Under the pieces are notes generated by a model. It ran no database searches. It saw only the letters and a program-made list of their open reading frames with translations, and had not been told where the DNA came from. A stretch of DNA of 64,000 bases, taken from Ignavibacteria bacterium (GTDB taxonomy: Bacteria > Bacteroidota > Ignavibacteria > Tepidaquicellales > Tepidaquicellaceae). Below, in pieces: positions 26,697 through 35,915 of the stretch. Location of the stretch: positions 98,590 to 162,589 of the forward strand of contig JBAZNU010000008.1 of the NCBI GenBank assembly GCA_041649015.1, written 5' to 3'. The position numbers and the translations under genes are program-made. Numbering within the stretch: the first letter of the stretch is position 1; each line of letters begins with the position of its first letter.

Positions 26697-28475
26697 ATGT
26701 CTCAAACACAAATAATAGTCGGTCTTGGTAGCTGCGGTCTTGCAGCAGGTGCAGGAAAGGTCTATGATGAACTTCTTAGAATTCGCGAAGCCGATAATCT
26801 CGATTTTAAACTTAAGAAAACAAGCTGCATCGGTATGTGTTTTAAAGAACCGCTCGTTGAGATTATTGATGATACTGGACATTACCTATACGGTGAAGTT
26901 GATGTTAAAAAAGCAGATGAAATAATCGAAAAACATCTTGTGAATTATACTCCTGTGAAGGAATATCTTGTGAAGTCCGATGTCATCGAAACAGGATTTA
27001 ATCAGTATTTCGATGGTCAGGTTAAAATTGCTCTGCGTAACTGCGGTTATATAGACCCTGAAAGCATTGAGGAGTATGAAGCTCGTGGCGGTTATGAGGC
27101 TTTTAAAAAGATTGTGAACGAAAAGTTTAGCTCTCAGGACGTTATCAAAACCATTCTTGATTCTGGCCTTCGCGGTAGGGGAGGCGGTGGTTTCCCGACA
27201 GGTTTGAAATGGAAGTTTGCTAACAACAGCCAATCCAAAGAAAAGTATATAATCTGTAATGCCGACGAAGGTGACCCGGGCGCTTTTATGGATAGGTCGG
27301 TCCTTGAAGGCGACCCGCATTCTGTTCTCGAAGGTATGATAATAGGTGCTTATGCTATCGGAGCAGGCGACGGTGTTATTTATTGCCGTGCGGAATATCC
27401 CCTCGCAATCAAACGTCTTAATATAGCAATCGAACAGGCCCGTGCAAAAGGTTATCTTGGAAAGAAAATACTCGGTCTCGATGATTTTAATTTCAATATC
27501 TACATTAAAGAAGGTGCAGGTGCATTCGTATGCGGTGAAGAGACTGCTTTAATCGCATCCGTCGAAGGTGAACGAGGTATGCCTCGTAAACGTCCTCCAT
27601 TCCCCGCAGTCTCAGGCTTATGGAAGAAACCGACTAACATTAACAACGTGGAAACATACGCAAATATTCCTTGGATAATTACTAACGGAGCCGAAGCTTA
27701 TGCTGCTTATGGTACCGAAAAAAGTAAAGGGACAAAGGTTTTTGCTTTGACAGGCAAGATTAAAAACGGCGGACTCGTTGAAGTACCTATGGGTATTACA
27801 ATTAAAGATATAATTTATAAACTCGGTGGTGGTATAATAGGTGATAAGAAGTTCAAAGCTGTTCAGCTTGGCGGTCCGTCAGGTGGCTGCATTCCTGAAT
27901 ATCTTTCTGATACTATTGTTGATTATGATTCCGTTAACGCTACAGGCGCTATTATGGGCTCTGGTGGTATGGTTGTCATGGATGAAACAACTTGTATGGT
28001 AGATGTTGCAAGGTTCTTTCTTGAATTTACTTGTAAGGAGTCCTGCGGAAAATGTACATTCTGCCGTGTCGGTACTAAACGTATGCTTGAAATCCTTACC
28101 CGTATTACTGAAGGCGAAGGTCGTCCCGATGATTTGGAAAAACTTGAAGAGCTTGCTTACCAGATTAAAGATGCCTCTCTTTGCGGACTCGGTCAAACAG
28201 CACCTAACCCGGTTCTAACTACTATTAAGTATTTTCGTGATGAGTACGAAGCTCATATCAATAATAAAAAGTGTCCTGCTCTTTATTGTAAGAAACTTCT
28301 TACTTATGAAATTATTCCCGAAAAGTGTACGGGTTGTATGGTCTGTAAGCGTGGATGTCCTACCGAAGCAATTACGGGCGAAAAGAAACAGGTGCACTTT
28401 ATTCATCAGGAAAAATGTATTCAGTGTGGCGATTGTTACTCTAAATGTAAGTTTGATTCTATTGTTGTTTATTGA
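26697..28475 (+). CDS. HydB-type NuoF-like NADH:FMN subunit with extra Fe-S domains
   Basis: 592 residues. Residues 1-80 are an extra thioredoxin-like [2Fe-2S] domain (Cys13, Cys44, Cys48). The NuoF core follows, with the FMN/NAD site GLRGRGGGGFPTG at 157-169 and NADEGDPGAFMDRS at 188-201. The N3 [4Fe-4S] ligands are Cys450, Cys453, Cys456 and Cys496. The C-terminus is a 2[4Fe-4S] ferredoxin with Cys544/547/550/554 and Cys574/577/580/584. Complex I NuoF lacks both added domains; HydB of electron-bifurcating hydrogenases and related NuoF-like bifurcating subunits has them. That architecture, not just homology, points to a soluble NAD(H)-linked complex. Confidence 0.9.
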   Translation: MSQTQIIVGLGSCGLAAGAGKVYDELLRIREADNLDFKLKKTSCIGMCFKEPLVEIIDDTGHYLYGEVDVKKADEIIEKHLVNYTPVKEYLVKSDVIETGFNQYFDGQVKIALRNCGYIDPESIEEYEARGGYEAFKKIVNEKFSSQDVIKTILDSGLRGRGGGGFPTGLKWKFANNSQSKEKYIICNADEGDPGAFMDRSVLEGDPHSVLEGMIIGAYAIGAGDGVIYCRAEYPLAIKRLNIAIEQARAKGYLGKKILGLDDFNFNIYIKEGAGAFVCGEETALIASVEGERGMPRKRPPFPAVSGLWKKPTNINNVETYANIPWIITNGAEAYAAYGTEKSKGTKVFALTGKIKNGGLVEVPMGITIKDIIYKLGGGIIGDKKFKAVQLGGPSGGCIPEYLSDTIVDYDSVNATGAIMGSGGMVVMDETTCMVDVARFFLEFTCKESCGKCTFCRVGTKRMLEILTRITEGEGRPDDLEKLEELAYQIKDASLCGLGQTAPNPVLTTIKYFRDEYEAHINNKKCPALYCKKLLTYEIIPEKCTGCMVCKRGCPTEAITGEKKQVHFIHQEKCIQCGDCYSKCKFDSIVVY

Positions 28476-28500
28476 ATTCAAAATCAAAGTTTCTTTTTAA

Positions 28501-31500
28501 ATGGATAATAAATTAAATATAATTCTTAACGGTAAAATTGTTACGGGATATGAAGGCGAGACTATTCTGCAACTTGCTAATCGTCACGGTATTGAAATTC
28601 CTACTCTGTGTAATGACGAGAGACTCACTCCGTTTTCCTCTTGCTTTGTCTGTGTCGTTGAAGTAGAAGGTACACGTGGTCTTCAGCCCTCCTGTTCTAC
28701 CAAGATAGTCGAAGGCATGAAAATTAATACCGATAATGAAAAGGTACATAAATCAAGAAAATCTGCTCTCGAGCTACTCCTTTCGAATCACTATGCCGAT
28801 TGTATGGCTCCATGCAAACAGACTTGCCCGGCAGGCGTTGACGTTCAGGGATACATTGCCCTTATTAACAAAGGAATGTATCGCGATGCTATAGGACTCA
28901 TCAAACAAACGAACCCTCTTCCTGCAATATGCGGTAGAGTTTGCGTGAGACCATGTGAAGTTGCCTGCAGAAGAAATCTACTCGAAGGTAAAGGCGTTGG
29001 AATTGATTATCTGAAAAGATATGCTACAGATATGGATTTTGAATCAGGCGATAAATACATGCCTGAATGCAAACCTGCTACAAGTAAAAAGGTTGCTGTT
29101 ATCGGTGCCGGACCCGGCGGACTTTCTTCTGCATACTATCTTGCACTCGAAGGACATTCTGTCGATGTCTTTGAATCAAGCCCCCATCCCGGCGGTATGC
29201 TTCGCTATGGTATCCCACCTTATCGCTTACCGAATGATATTATTGATAAGGAAGTAGAAAGCATCGAACAGATGGGTGTTAATATTAATTATAATATAAG
29301 ACTTGGCGATTCGCTCAGTTATAAGGACTTGAAAGGTAAATATGATTCCGTAATTCTCGCTATTGGCTCACAGAATGGTACGAGCATCGGTTGCGACAAT
29401 GACAAGGCGAACGGTGTGTACTCAGGTATCGATTTCCTTCGCAATATGGAGATGACAGGCCAGAAATATGACTTTTCAGGAAAGAGAGTGGCAGTCATCG
29501 GCGGTGGTAACACTGCTATGGACTGTTGCAGAACCGCAATGCGTTGCGGTGCTTCTAAAGTTTATATTATTTACCGCAGAACTGAAAAGGAAATGCCGGC
29601 GAATCCGATTGAAATTCATGAGTCGAAACTCGAAGGTGTTGAATATATGTTCTTAACTGCTCCGGCAAAAGTAAACGTTAACGATGATGGTAAACTTAAT
29701 TCTTTATCATGCTATAAAATGGAGCTCGGTGAACCGGATGCCTCAGGCAGAAGAAGACCTGTTAAAGTTGATGGTTCAGAGTTCAACGTTGAACTTGATA
29801 TCATACTTGCCGCTATCGGTCAGAAGACTGAAGTTAACTTTATCGACGATATTAATAAATACTCAGATGAAAAACTCATTGTGAATAAATGGGGTGATAT
29901 TGATGCAAATAAAAAGACCCTGCAGACTTCAATAAAATCTGTTTTCGCATGCGGTGATGGTGTTACTGGTCCTGCTACGCTTATTGAAGCTATTGCTCAG
30001 GGTAGGAAAGCTGCAAAGAGCTGTCATCAGTACTTATCTGACTTGCCTATTACTGGTGACAAGTATGAGTTTATATCTAAACGTGAAAATTTTGAGAAGC
30101 AGATAAAAGATGATTATTTAGGAAAATACGCTGAACAACTTAGAAAAGAAATGCCGACTCTTGCTCCTGAAAAACGCAGTAATTTCTTTGAAGTAGAACT
30201 TGGATATTCTCACGAAGCAGCTCATGAAGAAACTAAAAGATGTATGGAATGCGGTTGCACAGAATACTACACTTGTGACTTAAAGAAATACTCAACTGAA
30301 TATGAAGCTGTGCAGACAAGGTTTGACGGTGAATACAAAAAATATGATGTTGACTTCAGACATCCCTTTATTGAAATAGATAATAATAAATGTATCCTGT
30401 GTTCTCGTTGTATTAGAATTTGTAAAGATGTTGTGGGTGCAAATGCTCTCGGTCTTGTTAACCGGGGATTCGAGTCTTACGTCGCTCCAAGCCTCGGTGA
30501 AAGCCTTCTCGATACTGATTGTGAATCTTGCGGAATGTGTATTTCTACATGCCCTACAGGTGCAATAACTGAAAATTTCAAGTTTAAACCGGGCCCTCTC
30601 GAACTCGATTCATTCGAATCAATCTGTAATTATTGCTCTGTCGGTTGTGCGATTAGAATACACCATAAAAATGGATTTGTTATGAAAGTAACAGGAGTGA
30701 GCGGTGAAATTAATAAAGATGAAAATATCTGTCGCTTCCCAAAATTCGGATACAGATACCTCAATGACGGCAAACGAATTACTAGACCTTTAATTAAAGT
30801 AAATGGAACGTTTCAAGAAACATCTTTTGAAAATGTATTCGATGTTATTAAGATGAAAATTCAATCTGTTTTGCCTGATGAAAATGCTTTCTTTGCTGGT
30901 GCTCGGCTGACAAACGAAGAATTATTCCTTATTAAAAAATTATCAGCTTCAGTTAAATCAGTTAATACTTCAAGTTTTCACTATTTAAATAGGGGAGATG
31001 GTTACTTAAACATAACCGAAGCTAACGTTCCATTCTCTCAAATTAATGGCTCGGGTAGAATCTATCTTCTCGGTTCTGAAGTAAATTATGAAAACCCCGT
31101 TGTTGGGTATATGGTCAATAATGCAAAAACACAATACGGTGTAATAGTCAGTGTCATTACGGATAAAGAGTGTGACAGAACTCTGAACAAAGCAGATAAA
31201 ATCATTAATGTTGATTCATATTACTGCTTTATAAAAGCTGTTAATCATTACATACTATCCAACAGTATGGAAAACAGTGTTTTCATAAATGATCGTGTAA
31301 AAGGTTTTGATGAGTATAAGAAAAATATTCTCTCTCTGGACTTCAATGATCTTGTCAAACAGTCCGGAATAGCTTCCAAGAATCAGCTCGTTGAGTTTAT
31401 TGAAGAGTTTAATAATGAACCGAATGCAATGCTCATCTTTGCAGAGAAGAATGTAGCATCGGAAACAGCTATGGAGATTTTCAATCTTATGCTTATTACT

Positions 31501-32121
31501 GGAAAACTCGGAAAATCATCATCTGGGCTTATTTCTCTGAAAGAAAAGAACAATTCTCAGGGACTTTTTGATATGGATATTTATAACGGTAATATTACAT
31601 CTGAAAAGTTCAATAACCTGAAAAACCTATTCATATTTGGCGAAGATCCCGTTGGTTGTTCTTACAACAAAAATGAGATCATCGCTATGCTGAATAAGTC
31701 GGATTTCAAAGTCGTTCAGGATTATTTCATGACCGATACTGCATCTCTTGCGGATGTAATCCTTCCTGCTTCATATCCATTTGAAATAGGCGGTAGCTAT
31801 TCCAATACGCAGAAGTATATTCTCAATTTTGACGCTGAATCTGTGTCAAAACTTGAAAAAGATTCTGTCACACAAATAATAGAATTATTATTTTTATTTA
31901 GTGATAAGAAAAATACAGTTCAGTCTGAGGATATTTCTCTTGAAATTGCATCTATGTTGAATGATAAAGTGGAAGGCAATGTCGAAAGTTTATATTCTTT
32001 GAAAATAACAGCAGAAGATTCTAAATCGAAGTTATTCGATTATGGTTGCGATTATCTTACGAAACGTTTTGAACTGTACTTCGACACTCAAATTGAAGAA
32101 TCAAAAGAATTATTAAATTAA
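28501..32121 (+). CDS. GltD/NfnL-like NAD(P)H-flavin module fused to NuoG/FdhA-like Fe-S protein
   Basis: 1206 residues. Order: plant-type [2Fe-2S] domain (Cys37/48/51/65); GltD/NfnL N-terminal Fe-S segment (Cys101/105/109 and Cys144/148/152/156); FAD Rossmann GAGPGG at 202-207; second nucleotide fold GGGNTAM at 334-340 with YRRTEKEMPA, typical of NADPH-binding GltD; GDGVTGPATLIEAI near 486-499; CMECGC insert (581-592); 2[4Fe-4S] ferredoxin (Cys631/634/637/641 and 674/677/680/684); molybdopterin-oxidoreductase-type [4Fe-4S] site (Cys709/712/716/744). The remaining ~460 residues resemble NuoG/FdhA but I find no catalytic Cys/Sec site and no C-terminal MGD-binding domain. Operon partner of the NuoE- and NuoF-like genes (25-base gap). 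Likely moves electrons between NADH, NADPH and ferredoxin. Confidence 0.85.
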   Translation: MDNKLNIILNGKIVTGYEGETILQLANRHGIEIPTLCNDERLTPFSSCFVCVVEVEGTRGLQPSCSTKIVEGMKINTDNEKVHKSRKSALELLLSNHYADCMAPCKQTCPAGVDVQGYIALINKGMYRDAIGLIKQTNPLPAICGRVCVRPCEVACRRNLLEGKGVGIDYLKRYATDMDFESGDKYMPECKPATSKKVAVIGAGPGGLSSAYYLALEGHSVDVFESSPHPGGMLRYGIPPYRLPNDIIDKEVESIEQMGVNINYNIRLGDSLSYKDLKGKYDSVILAIGSQNGTSIGCDNDKANGVYSGIDFLRNMEMTGQKYDFSGKRVAVIGGGNTAMDCCRTAMRCGASKVYIIYRRTEKEMPANPIEIHESKLEGVEYMFLTAPAKVNVNDDGKLNSLSCYKMELGEPDASGRRRPVKVDGSEFNVELDIILAAIGQKTEVNFIDDINKYSDEKLIVNKWGDIDANKKTLQTSIKSVFACGDGVTGPATLIEAIAQGRKAAKSCHQYLSDLPITGDKYEFISKRENFEKQIKDDYLGKYAEQLRKEMPTLAPEKRSNFFEVELGYSHEAAHEETKRCMECGCTEYYTCDLKKYSTEYEAVQTRFDGEYKKYDVDFRHPFIEIDNNKCILCSRCIRICKDVVGANALGLVNRGFESYVAPSLGESLLDTDCESCGMCISTCPTGAITENFKFKPGPLELDSFESICNYCSVGCAIRIHHKNGFVMKVTGVSGEINKDENICRFPKFGYRYLNDGKRITRPLIKVNGTFQETSFENVFDVIKMKIQSVLPDENAFFAGARLTNEELFLIKKLSASVKSVNTSSFHYLNRGDGYLNITEANVPFSQINGSGRIYLLGSEVNYENPVVGYMVNNAKTQYGVIVSVITDKECDRTLNKADKIINVDSYYCFIKAVNHYILSNSMENSVFINDRVKGFDEYKKNILSLDFNDLVKQSGIASKNQLVEFIEEFNNEPNAMLIFAEKNVASETAMEIFNLMLITGKLGKSSSGLISLKEKNNSQGLFDMDIYNGNITSEKFNNLKNLFIFGEDPVGCSYNKNEIIAMLNKSDFKVVQDYFMTDTASLADVILPASYPFEIGGSYSNTQKYILNFDAESVSKLEKDSVTQIIELLFLFSDKKNTVQSEDISLEIASMLNDKVEGNVESLYSLKITAEDSKSKLFDYGCDYLTKRFELYFDTQIEESKELLN

Positions 32122-32135
32122 TTTAAATTACTTTA

Positions 32136-32591
32136 ATGGATAAATTTGAAAATATTGACGATGTCCTCGAATTTGCAATGGATTCTGAACAGAAAGCCGT
32201 TGATTTCTATAATCAGCTTGCCGAGAGAGTGAAGAATAAGGATATGAAAAACATCTTCCTTGAGTTCGCTCAGGAAGAAGTGGCACATAAAGCTAAGCTA
32301 AAAAAGATAAAAGAGGAAAAAGTATTTATCGCTTCTTCGGAAAGCATTTCGGACCTTAAAATCAGCGATTATGTCGATTCTGTTGTTATTAAACCCGATA
32401 TGAGCTATCAGGAAGCGTTAATTGTTGCAATGAACCGCGAAAAATCTTCCTTCAACCTATACACACGTCTCTCTCAGAAAACCGACATTCCTGAACTGAA
32501 GGCTATATTTCAAATGCTTGCACAAGAAGAATCTAAACATAAACTCCGTTTTGAAATGGAGTACGATGAATTTGTTCTTCGGGAAAACTAA
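32136..32591 (+). CDS. Rubrerythrin-like ferritin-fold protein without rubredoxin domain
   Basis: 151 residues, two repeated helix pairs with di-iron ligand motifs: SEQKAVDFYNQLA with QEEVAHKAKL, and NREKSSFNLYTRLS with QEESKHKLRFE. This is the erythrin/ferritin-like domain alone; no CxxC rubredoxin tail. Such proteins reduce peroxide using electrons from NAD(P)H-linked partners, or store iron. It follows the GltD-NuoG gene by 14 bases and the operon ends at a strong hairpin, so it probably works with or protects the Fe-S-rich complex. Confidence 0.8.
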   Translation: MDKFENIDDVLEFAMDSEQKAVDFYNQLAERVKNKDMKNIFLEFAQEEVAHKAKLKKIKEEKVFIASSESISDLKISDYVDSVVIKPDMSYQEALIVAMNREKSSFNLYTRLSQKTDIPELKAIFQMLAQEESKHKLRFEMEYDEFVLREN

Positions 32592-32612
32592 TTAATTTTT
32601 CATATAAAGAGA

Positions 32613-32644
32613 AAAGCTCTTTCACCATCGAGTGAAAGAGCTTT
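32613..32644. terminator. Strong bidirectional terminator hairpin
   Basis: Perfect 13-bp stem (AAAGCTCTTTCAC / GTGAAAGAGCTTT) with a CATCGA loop, between the rubrerythrin-like gene (plus) and the ferredoxin gene (minus). The A/T-rich stem base can serve as the U-tract in both directions. Confidence 0.85.
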
Positions 32645-32666
32645 CTTCATTTAGAACTAAAATCTA

Positions 32667-32966
32667 TTATCTGCCTACACTGTCTAAATGTTCCTTCTTT
32701 GCCATGAGTTGTTCTTTTGTTTCTGCATGGTCGGGATCCAATATAATTGCTTCTGTAGGACATGCTGGTATACATTGGGGCTCATCGTGAAATCCTACAC
32801 ATTCAGTACATTTATCGGGGACGATATATGTATGTTCGTCTGAAAGTGATGGTTTCGTCTCGCCGCCTATTACCCAGTCTTTTCCTGCTTCATAAATTGC
32901 ATCGTTTGGGCATTCTGCTTCGCAGGCTCCGCAGGCTATACATTCTTCAGTTATCTTTACTGCCAA
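32667..32966 (-). CDS. 2[4Fe-4S] ferredoxin, Alvin/chlorobial type
   Basis: 99 residues. First cluster motif CxxCxxCxxxCP (Cys9/12/15/19). The second is CxxC-x8-CxxxCP (Cys53/56/65/69) with extra residues between the second and third Cys, and there is a C-terminal helical extension (ETKEQLMAKKEHLD). That insertion plus tail is characteristic of the Allochromatium/Chlorobium-type low-potential ferredoxin. Convergent with the redox operon across a shared terminator, it is a natural candidate for the ferredoxin partner of that complex, though this is inferred from position only. Confidence 0.9.
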   Translation of the reverse strand: MAVKITEECIACGACEAECPNDAIYEAGKDWVIGGETKPSLSDEHTYIVPDKCTECVGFHDEPQCIPACPTEAIILDPDHAETKEQLMAKKEHLDSVGR

Positions 32967-33080
32967 AGTATTACTCCTTATTTAATGATTAATTTATTAA
33001 CATACAAATTTAGCAGAAATATTATTAAAATTAAATTCAATTATTAGGTACCTTTTGATTAACCTGGACACCTTAAAATT

Positions 33081-34817
33081 TTACAAATTTAATTCCATTT
33101 TTATTGTCGGTCTTTCGTACCGGGTTTTTGTGTTTGCATCGTAATTTACTTCTTCAAATCCAAGCTTTTTGTACAATTTGACGGCTTTTTCAAGTTTTAA
33201 ACTCGTTTCCAGCACAATTTTCACCGCTCCGAGTGAAACAGCTTTTTTAATTGCTTCCTTCGCAAGTTTTTTACCAATTTCTTTTCCCTGATATTCCTCC
33301 GATACTGCCATTTTGGTCATCTCATATTCTGCATCATTGATTCTTTTTACTGCAACTGTCCCGCATATTTTACCCTCTGCTTTTGCAAATAATATGAATC
33401 CTCCCTTATTTATTATGTACTTTTCCGGATTGTTAAGTATCATTTCATCCGCTTTTTCTACCTCAAAGTATTTGTTCAGCCATTCTAAATTCAAATCTTT
33501 AAAGTGCTTTTTTAGTTTGCTCGAATAATCAACTATCTTTACCGTTTTCTGTCGTTTCACTATTACCAGTGTGTAATCATCTTTATAGTATTCAGACTTG
33601 GAAAAGTTCTTTGTTTCTTCAATAATCTTATGAAGTAAATCACTCACCTGCATTTTTATTTTTGGTCTAATTACATCAATTAACTTATCTAGTCCGAATT
33701 CTTCTCTCTTGTCATTAAATACTTCTGTTACACCGTCAGTGTAAAGCACAATCTGGTCTCCCGGATTTAGCTTGGTTTTTCCCGTTTGAAATATCACGTC
33801 CTCCATTATACAAAGTGTTGGACCATGTAAATCAAGCAGCTCAATTTTTCCATTCGCTCTAAATAGCAACGGCGGATTGTGCCCGCAGTTAGTGTAACGG
33901 AAAGTATTGTTCTTTGTATTTAATATACCGTAAAATGCCGTTACAAAATCTTTCTTCCTCGTGAAGTCTGATAACTGATTGTTCAAATACTGCATTAAAT
34001 CTGAAGGATTACTATACGTTTTTACGTGCGAACGCAGAAGCGCCCTGTATGCCGTCATTATTAGCGCTGCTGGAATACCGTCACCTGAAATATCAGCTAC
34101 CGTTATTGCAGTATTGTCCTCATCAATTCTTATATAATCAAAATAATCACCGCCGATTTCATACGTCGGTATGCACAACCCCGCAAATTCATATCCTTTT
34201 ATTTTAGGAGAGGTCTGCGGTAAAAGTCTCGATTGTACTTCTCTCGCAATCTGAAGCTGCTTCTCAACCTTTTCTTTTTCAAGTATTTGTGTGTGGAGCA
34301 TTGCCCTCTCTATTGATATAGATGCCGCATCAGCAAAAAAACTCAATATCTCTAAATCGGTTTCATTGAATGCTCCTATTTTGTCGCTCTCCACATCAAG
34401 CGCACCTATTGTCCTGTTGTTCTTCCTTATCGGAACTACTATCTCGGATTTTGTCTGCCTCCTGCCCGGAATGTACCGTGAATCAAGCCGTACGTCGGGT
34501 ATCACAAGGCTAACTCCTGTGCTGATAACATGCCCTATTAAACCTTTACCCGAGGTTAACATATCATCTTTTTCCGGCGGCAGGTTAAACCCCCTTTGTG
34601 CAATACCTGCTATGTGTTGTTTCGGGAAATTGTAATGTGGATGCGAAGATATATCTTGACTAAGTATAAATATTCCCGACGCATCGTGTTTTACAACATT
34701 CTTCAGTGCATCAAGAAGTTTATTAAGTATTTCATCAAGCTCTAAAGTATCCCTCATTTTATTCGAGATTTCCTTTAGTAGTTCATACTTTGTTTCCGCA
34801 GTTAATTTACTTTTCAT
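33081..34817 (-). CDS. GAF-PP2C (RsbU-type) phosphatase fused to a GNAT acetyltransferase
   Basis: 578 residues. GAF sensor at about 15-175. A short coiled linker with the REVQSRLLP motif (192-200) leads to a SpoIIE/RsbU-type PP2C domain at 205-425, with metal-binding motifs GGDYFDY (222-228), ADISGDG (241-247), YTDGVTE (359-365) and KDDYTLVIV (412-420). Residues 430-578 form a GNAT N-acetyltransferase domain (GTVAVKRI, MAVSEEYQGKEIGKKLAKEAI, KLYKKLGFEEV). RsbU phosphatases usually act on anti-sigma antagonists; no such gene is next door. The added GNAT domain is unusual: it could acetylate a partner of the phosphatase pathway or simply be a fusion of neighbours. Confidence 0.87.
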   Translation of the reverse strand: MKSKLTAETKYELLKEISNKMRDTLELDEILNKLLDALKNVVKHDASGIFILSQDISSHPHYNFPKQHIAGIAQRGFNLPPEKDDMLTSGKGLIGHVISTGVSLVIPDVRLDSRYIPGRRQTKSEIVVPIRKNNRTIGALDVESDKIGAFNETDLEILSFFADAASISIERAMLHTQILEKEKVEKQLQIAREVQSRLLPQTSPKIKGYEFAGLCIPTYEIGGDYFDYIRIDEDNTAITVADISGDGIPAALIMTAYRALLRSHVKTYSNPSDLMQYLNNQLSDFTRKKDFVTAFYGILNTKNNTFRYTNCGHNPPLLFRANGKIELLDLHGPTLCIMEDVIFQTGKTKLNPGDQIVLYTDGVTEVFNDKREEFGLDKLIDVIRPKIKMQVSDLLHKIIEETKNFSKSEYYKDDYTLVIVKRQKTVKIVDYSSKLKKHFKDLNLEWLNKYFEVEKADEMILNNPEKYIINKGGFILFAKAEGKICGTVAVKRINDAEYEMTKMAVSEEYQGKEIGKKLAKEAIKKAVSLGAVKIVLETSLKLEKAVKLYKKLGFEEVNYDANTKTRYERPTIKMELNL

Positions 34818-34871
34818 TGTGATAAATTATCAATTTCCATTTCGAAAATTTAATGTTATTTCCGGTTTCAA

Positions 34872-35810
34872 CTAATTTACTACCTCAAACGGCTCATTAA
34901 AGGAATCATTAGGCTTTATTAGTAGTTTCTTCCCATTGTAATCAAACACAAGATTAAACCTGCGGAGCGCATCATTCGATATTACTCCGTCTGCATACCT
35001 GTCTTTCGAACGCGAGTTTCCTTCAAAGAAAGTTGCTGTCACATCTCTGAATTCATACTTCCCGATTTTATAGCCGTGTATTCTTGCTGTCTTTCCATGC
35101 ACGTCGCCGCTCAAACCGTAACCTCCGTAATCCGCTATATATTTTTCGGGAAGTTCGAACTTCATGCCTTCTTTTATCGTAAGCTCCAGCGATAGACTTG
35201 CCGCATAGTCAATATACACATCCAGCTTAACAGGTTCTTCTCCGGCAATCGAAAGTGATATATCAAGATGCGGTTTGTTATTTAAGTCAAATGTAAGAGG
35301 AATTACCTCCCAACCCGCCTCATCTATCGTATCAGTATTTTCGTGTAATGTAATAATTTTGTTGTCATAATCCACTTCAACTTTGTAGTGTCCGAAATAA
35401 GTATATCCTATCACGCCGTCTGCGGATGATTTCTTGAATACTTCGTTCTGAAGAAAAATAATCCTTTGATTCGTAAACTCACAGCTTCCCGAATTGAACG
35501 TCATCGAGTCGGACATTATTGCATTCGATGGTGGTCCGTCTCCGGCTCCCGGTATCTGAACCGACATTCTGTTCCTTATCTGTATAGAATCGGCAAGATC
35601 GCCGTTAAACAATATTAATCCGTCAAACCCGAACCCGCTGTCAAGTATCACGTCAAAAGTTCTTGATTCCCCAATATTTACTGGTACAAGCACTTTGTTG
35701 TTGACAAGTTTAAATGGGAAAGTATACTTTGTTCCTTTTTCAAATGCGGTGCAATTGAATGATGTAATGTGGAAAGATATTACAATTAAAAGTACATATA
35801 AGTTTTTCAT
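34872..35810 (-). CDS. Exported retropepsin-like aspartic protease family protein
   Basis: 312 residues with a signal peptide (MKNLYVLLIVISFHITSFN). The first half has FDVILDSGFGFDGLIL, matching the D-[ST]-G active-site loop. The second half has LDVYIDYAASLSLEL in the equivalent place, followed by hydrophobic GY/SNDALRRFNLVFDY near the C-terminus. This is the two-domain aspartyl protease-like arrangement common in Bacteroidota. The second loop reads D-Y-A rather than D-S/T-G, so a second catalytic Asp may be present but its loop is degenerate; activity is uncertain. Confidence 0.7.
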   Translation of the reverse strand: MKNLYVLLIVISFHITSFNCTAFEKGTKYTFPFKLVNNKVLVPVNIGESRTFDVILDSGFGFDGLILFNGDLADSIQIRNRMSVQIPGAGDGPPSNAIMSDSMTFNSGSCEFTNQRIIFLQNEVFKKSSADGVIGYTYFGHYKVEVDYDNKIITLHENTDTIDEAGWEVIPLTFDLNNKPHLDISLSIAGEEPVKLDVYIDYAASLSLELTIKEGMKFELPEKYIADYGGYGLSGDVHGKTARIHGYKIGKYEFRDVTATFFEGNSRSKDRYADGVISNDALRRFNLVFDYNGKKLLIKPNDSFNEPFEVVN

Positions 35811-35915
35811 GATGTACCCCTTCCTTTTTATTTATCTGATTATTATACGTAAATCTAAGTGTTATTGTTCAGTACTATTTCCGGACTAAACTTATACGTG
35901 GAATACACTCTGATA

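Noticed and set aside
27879..28196. Minus-strand frames opposite the redox operon
   Set aside because: They lie entirely opposite strongly conserved Fe-S motifs and have no independent support.
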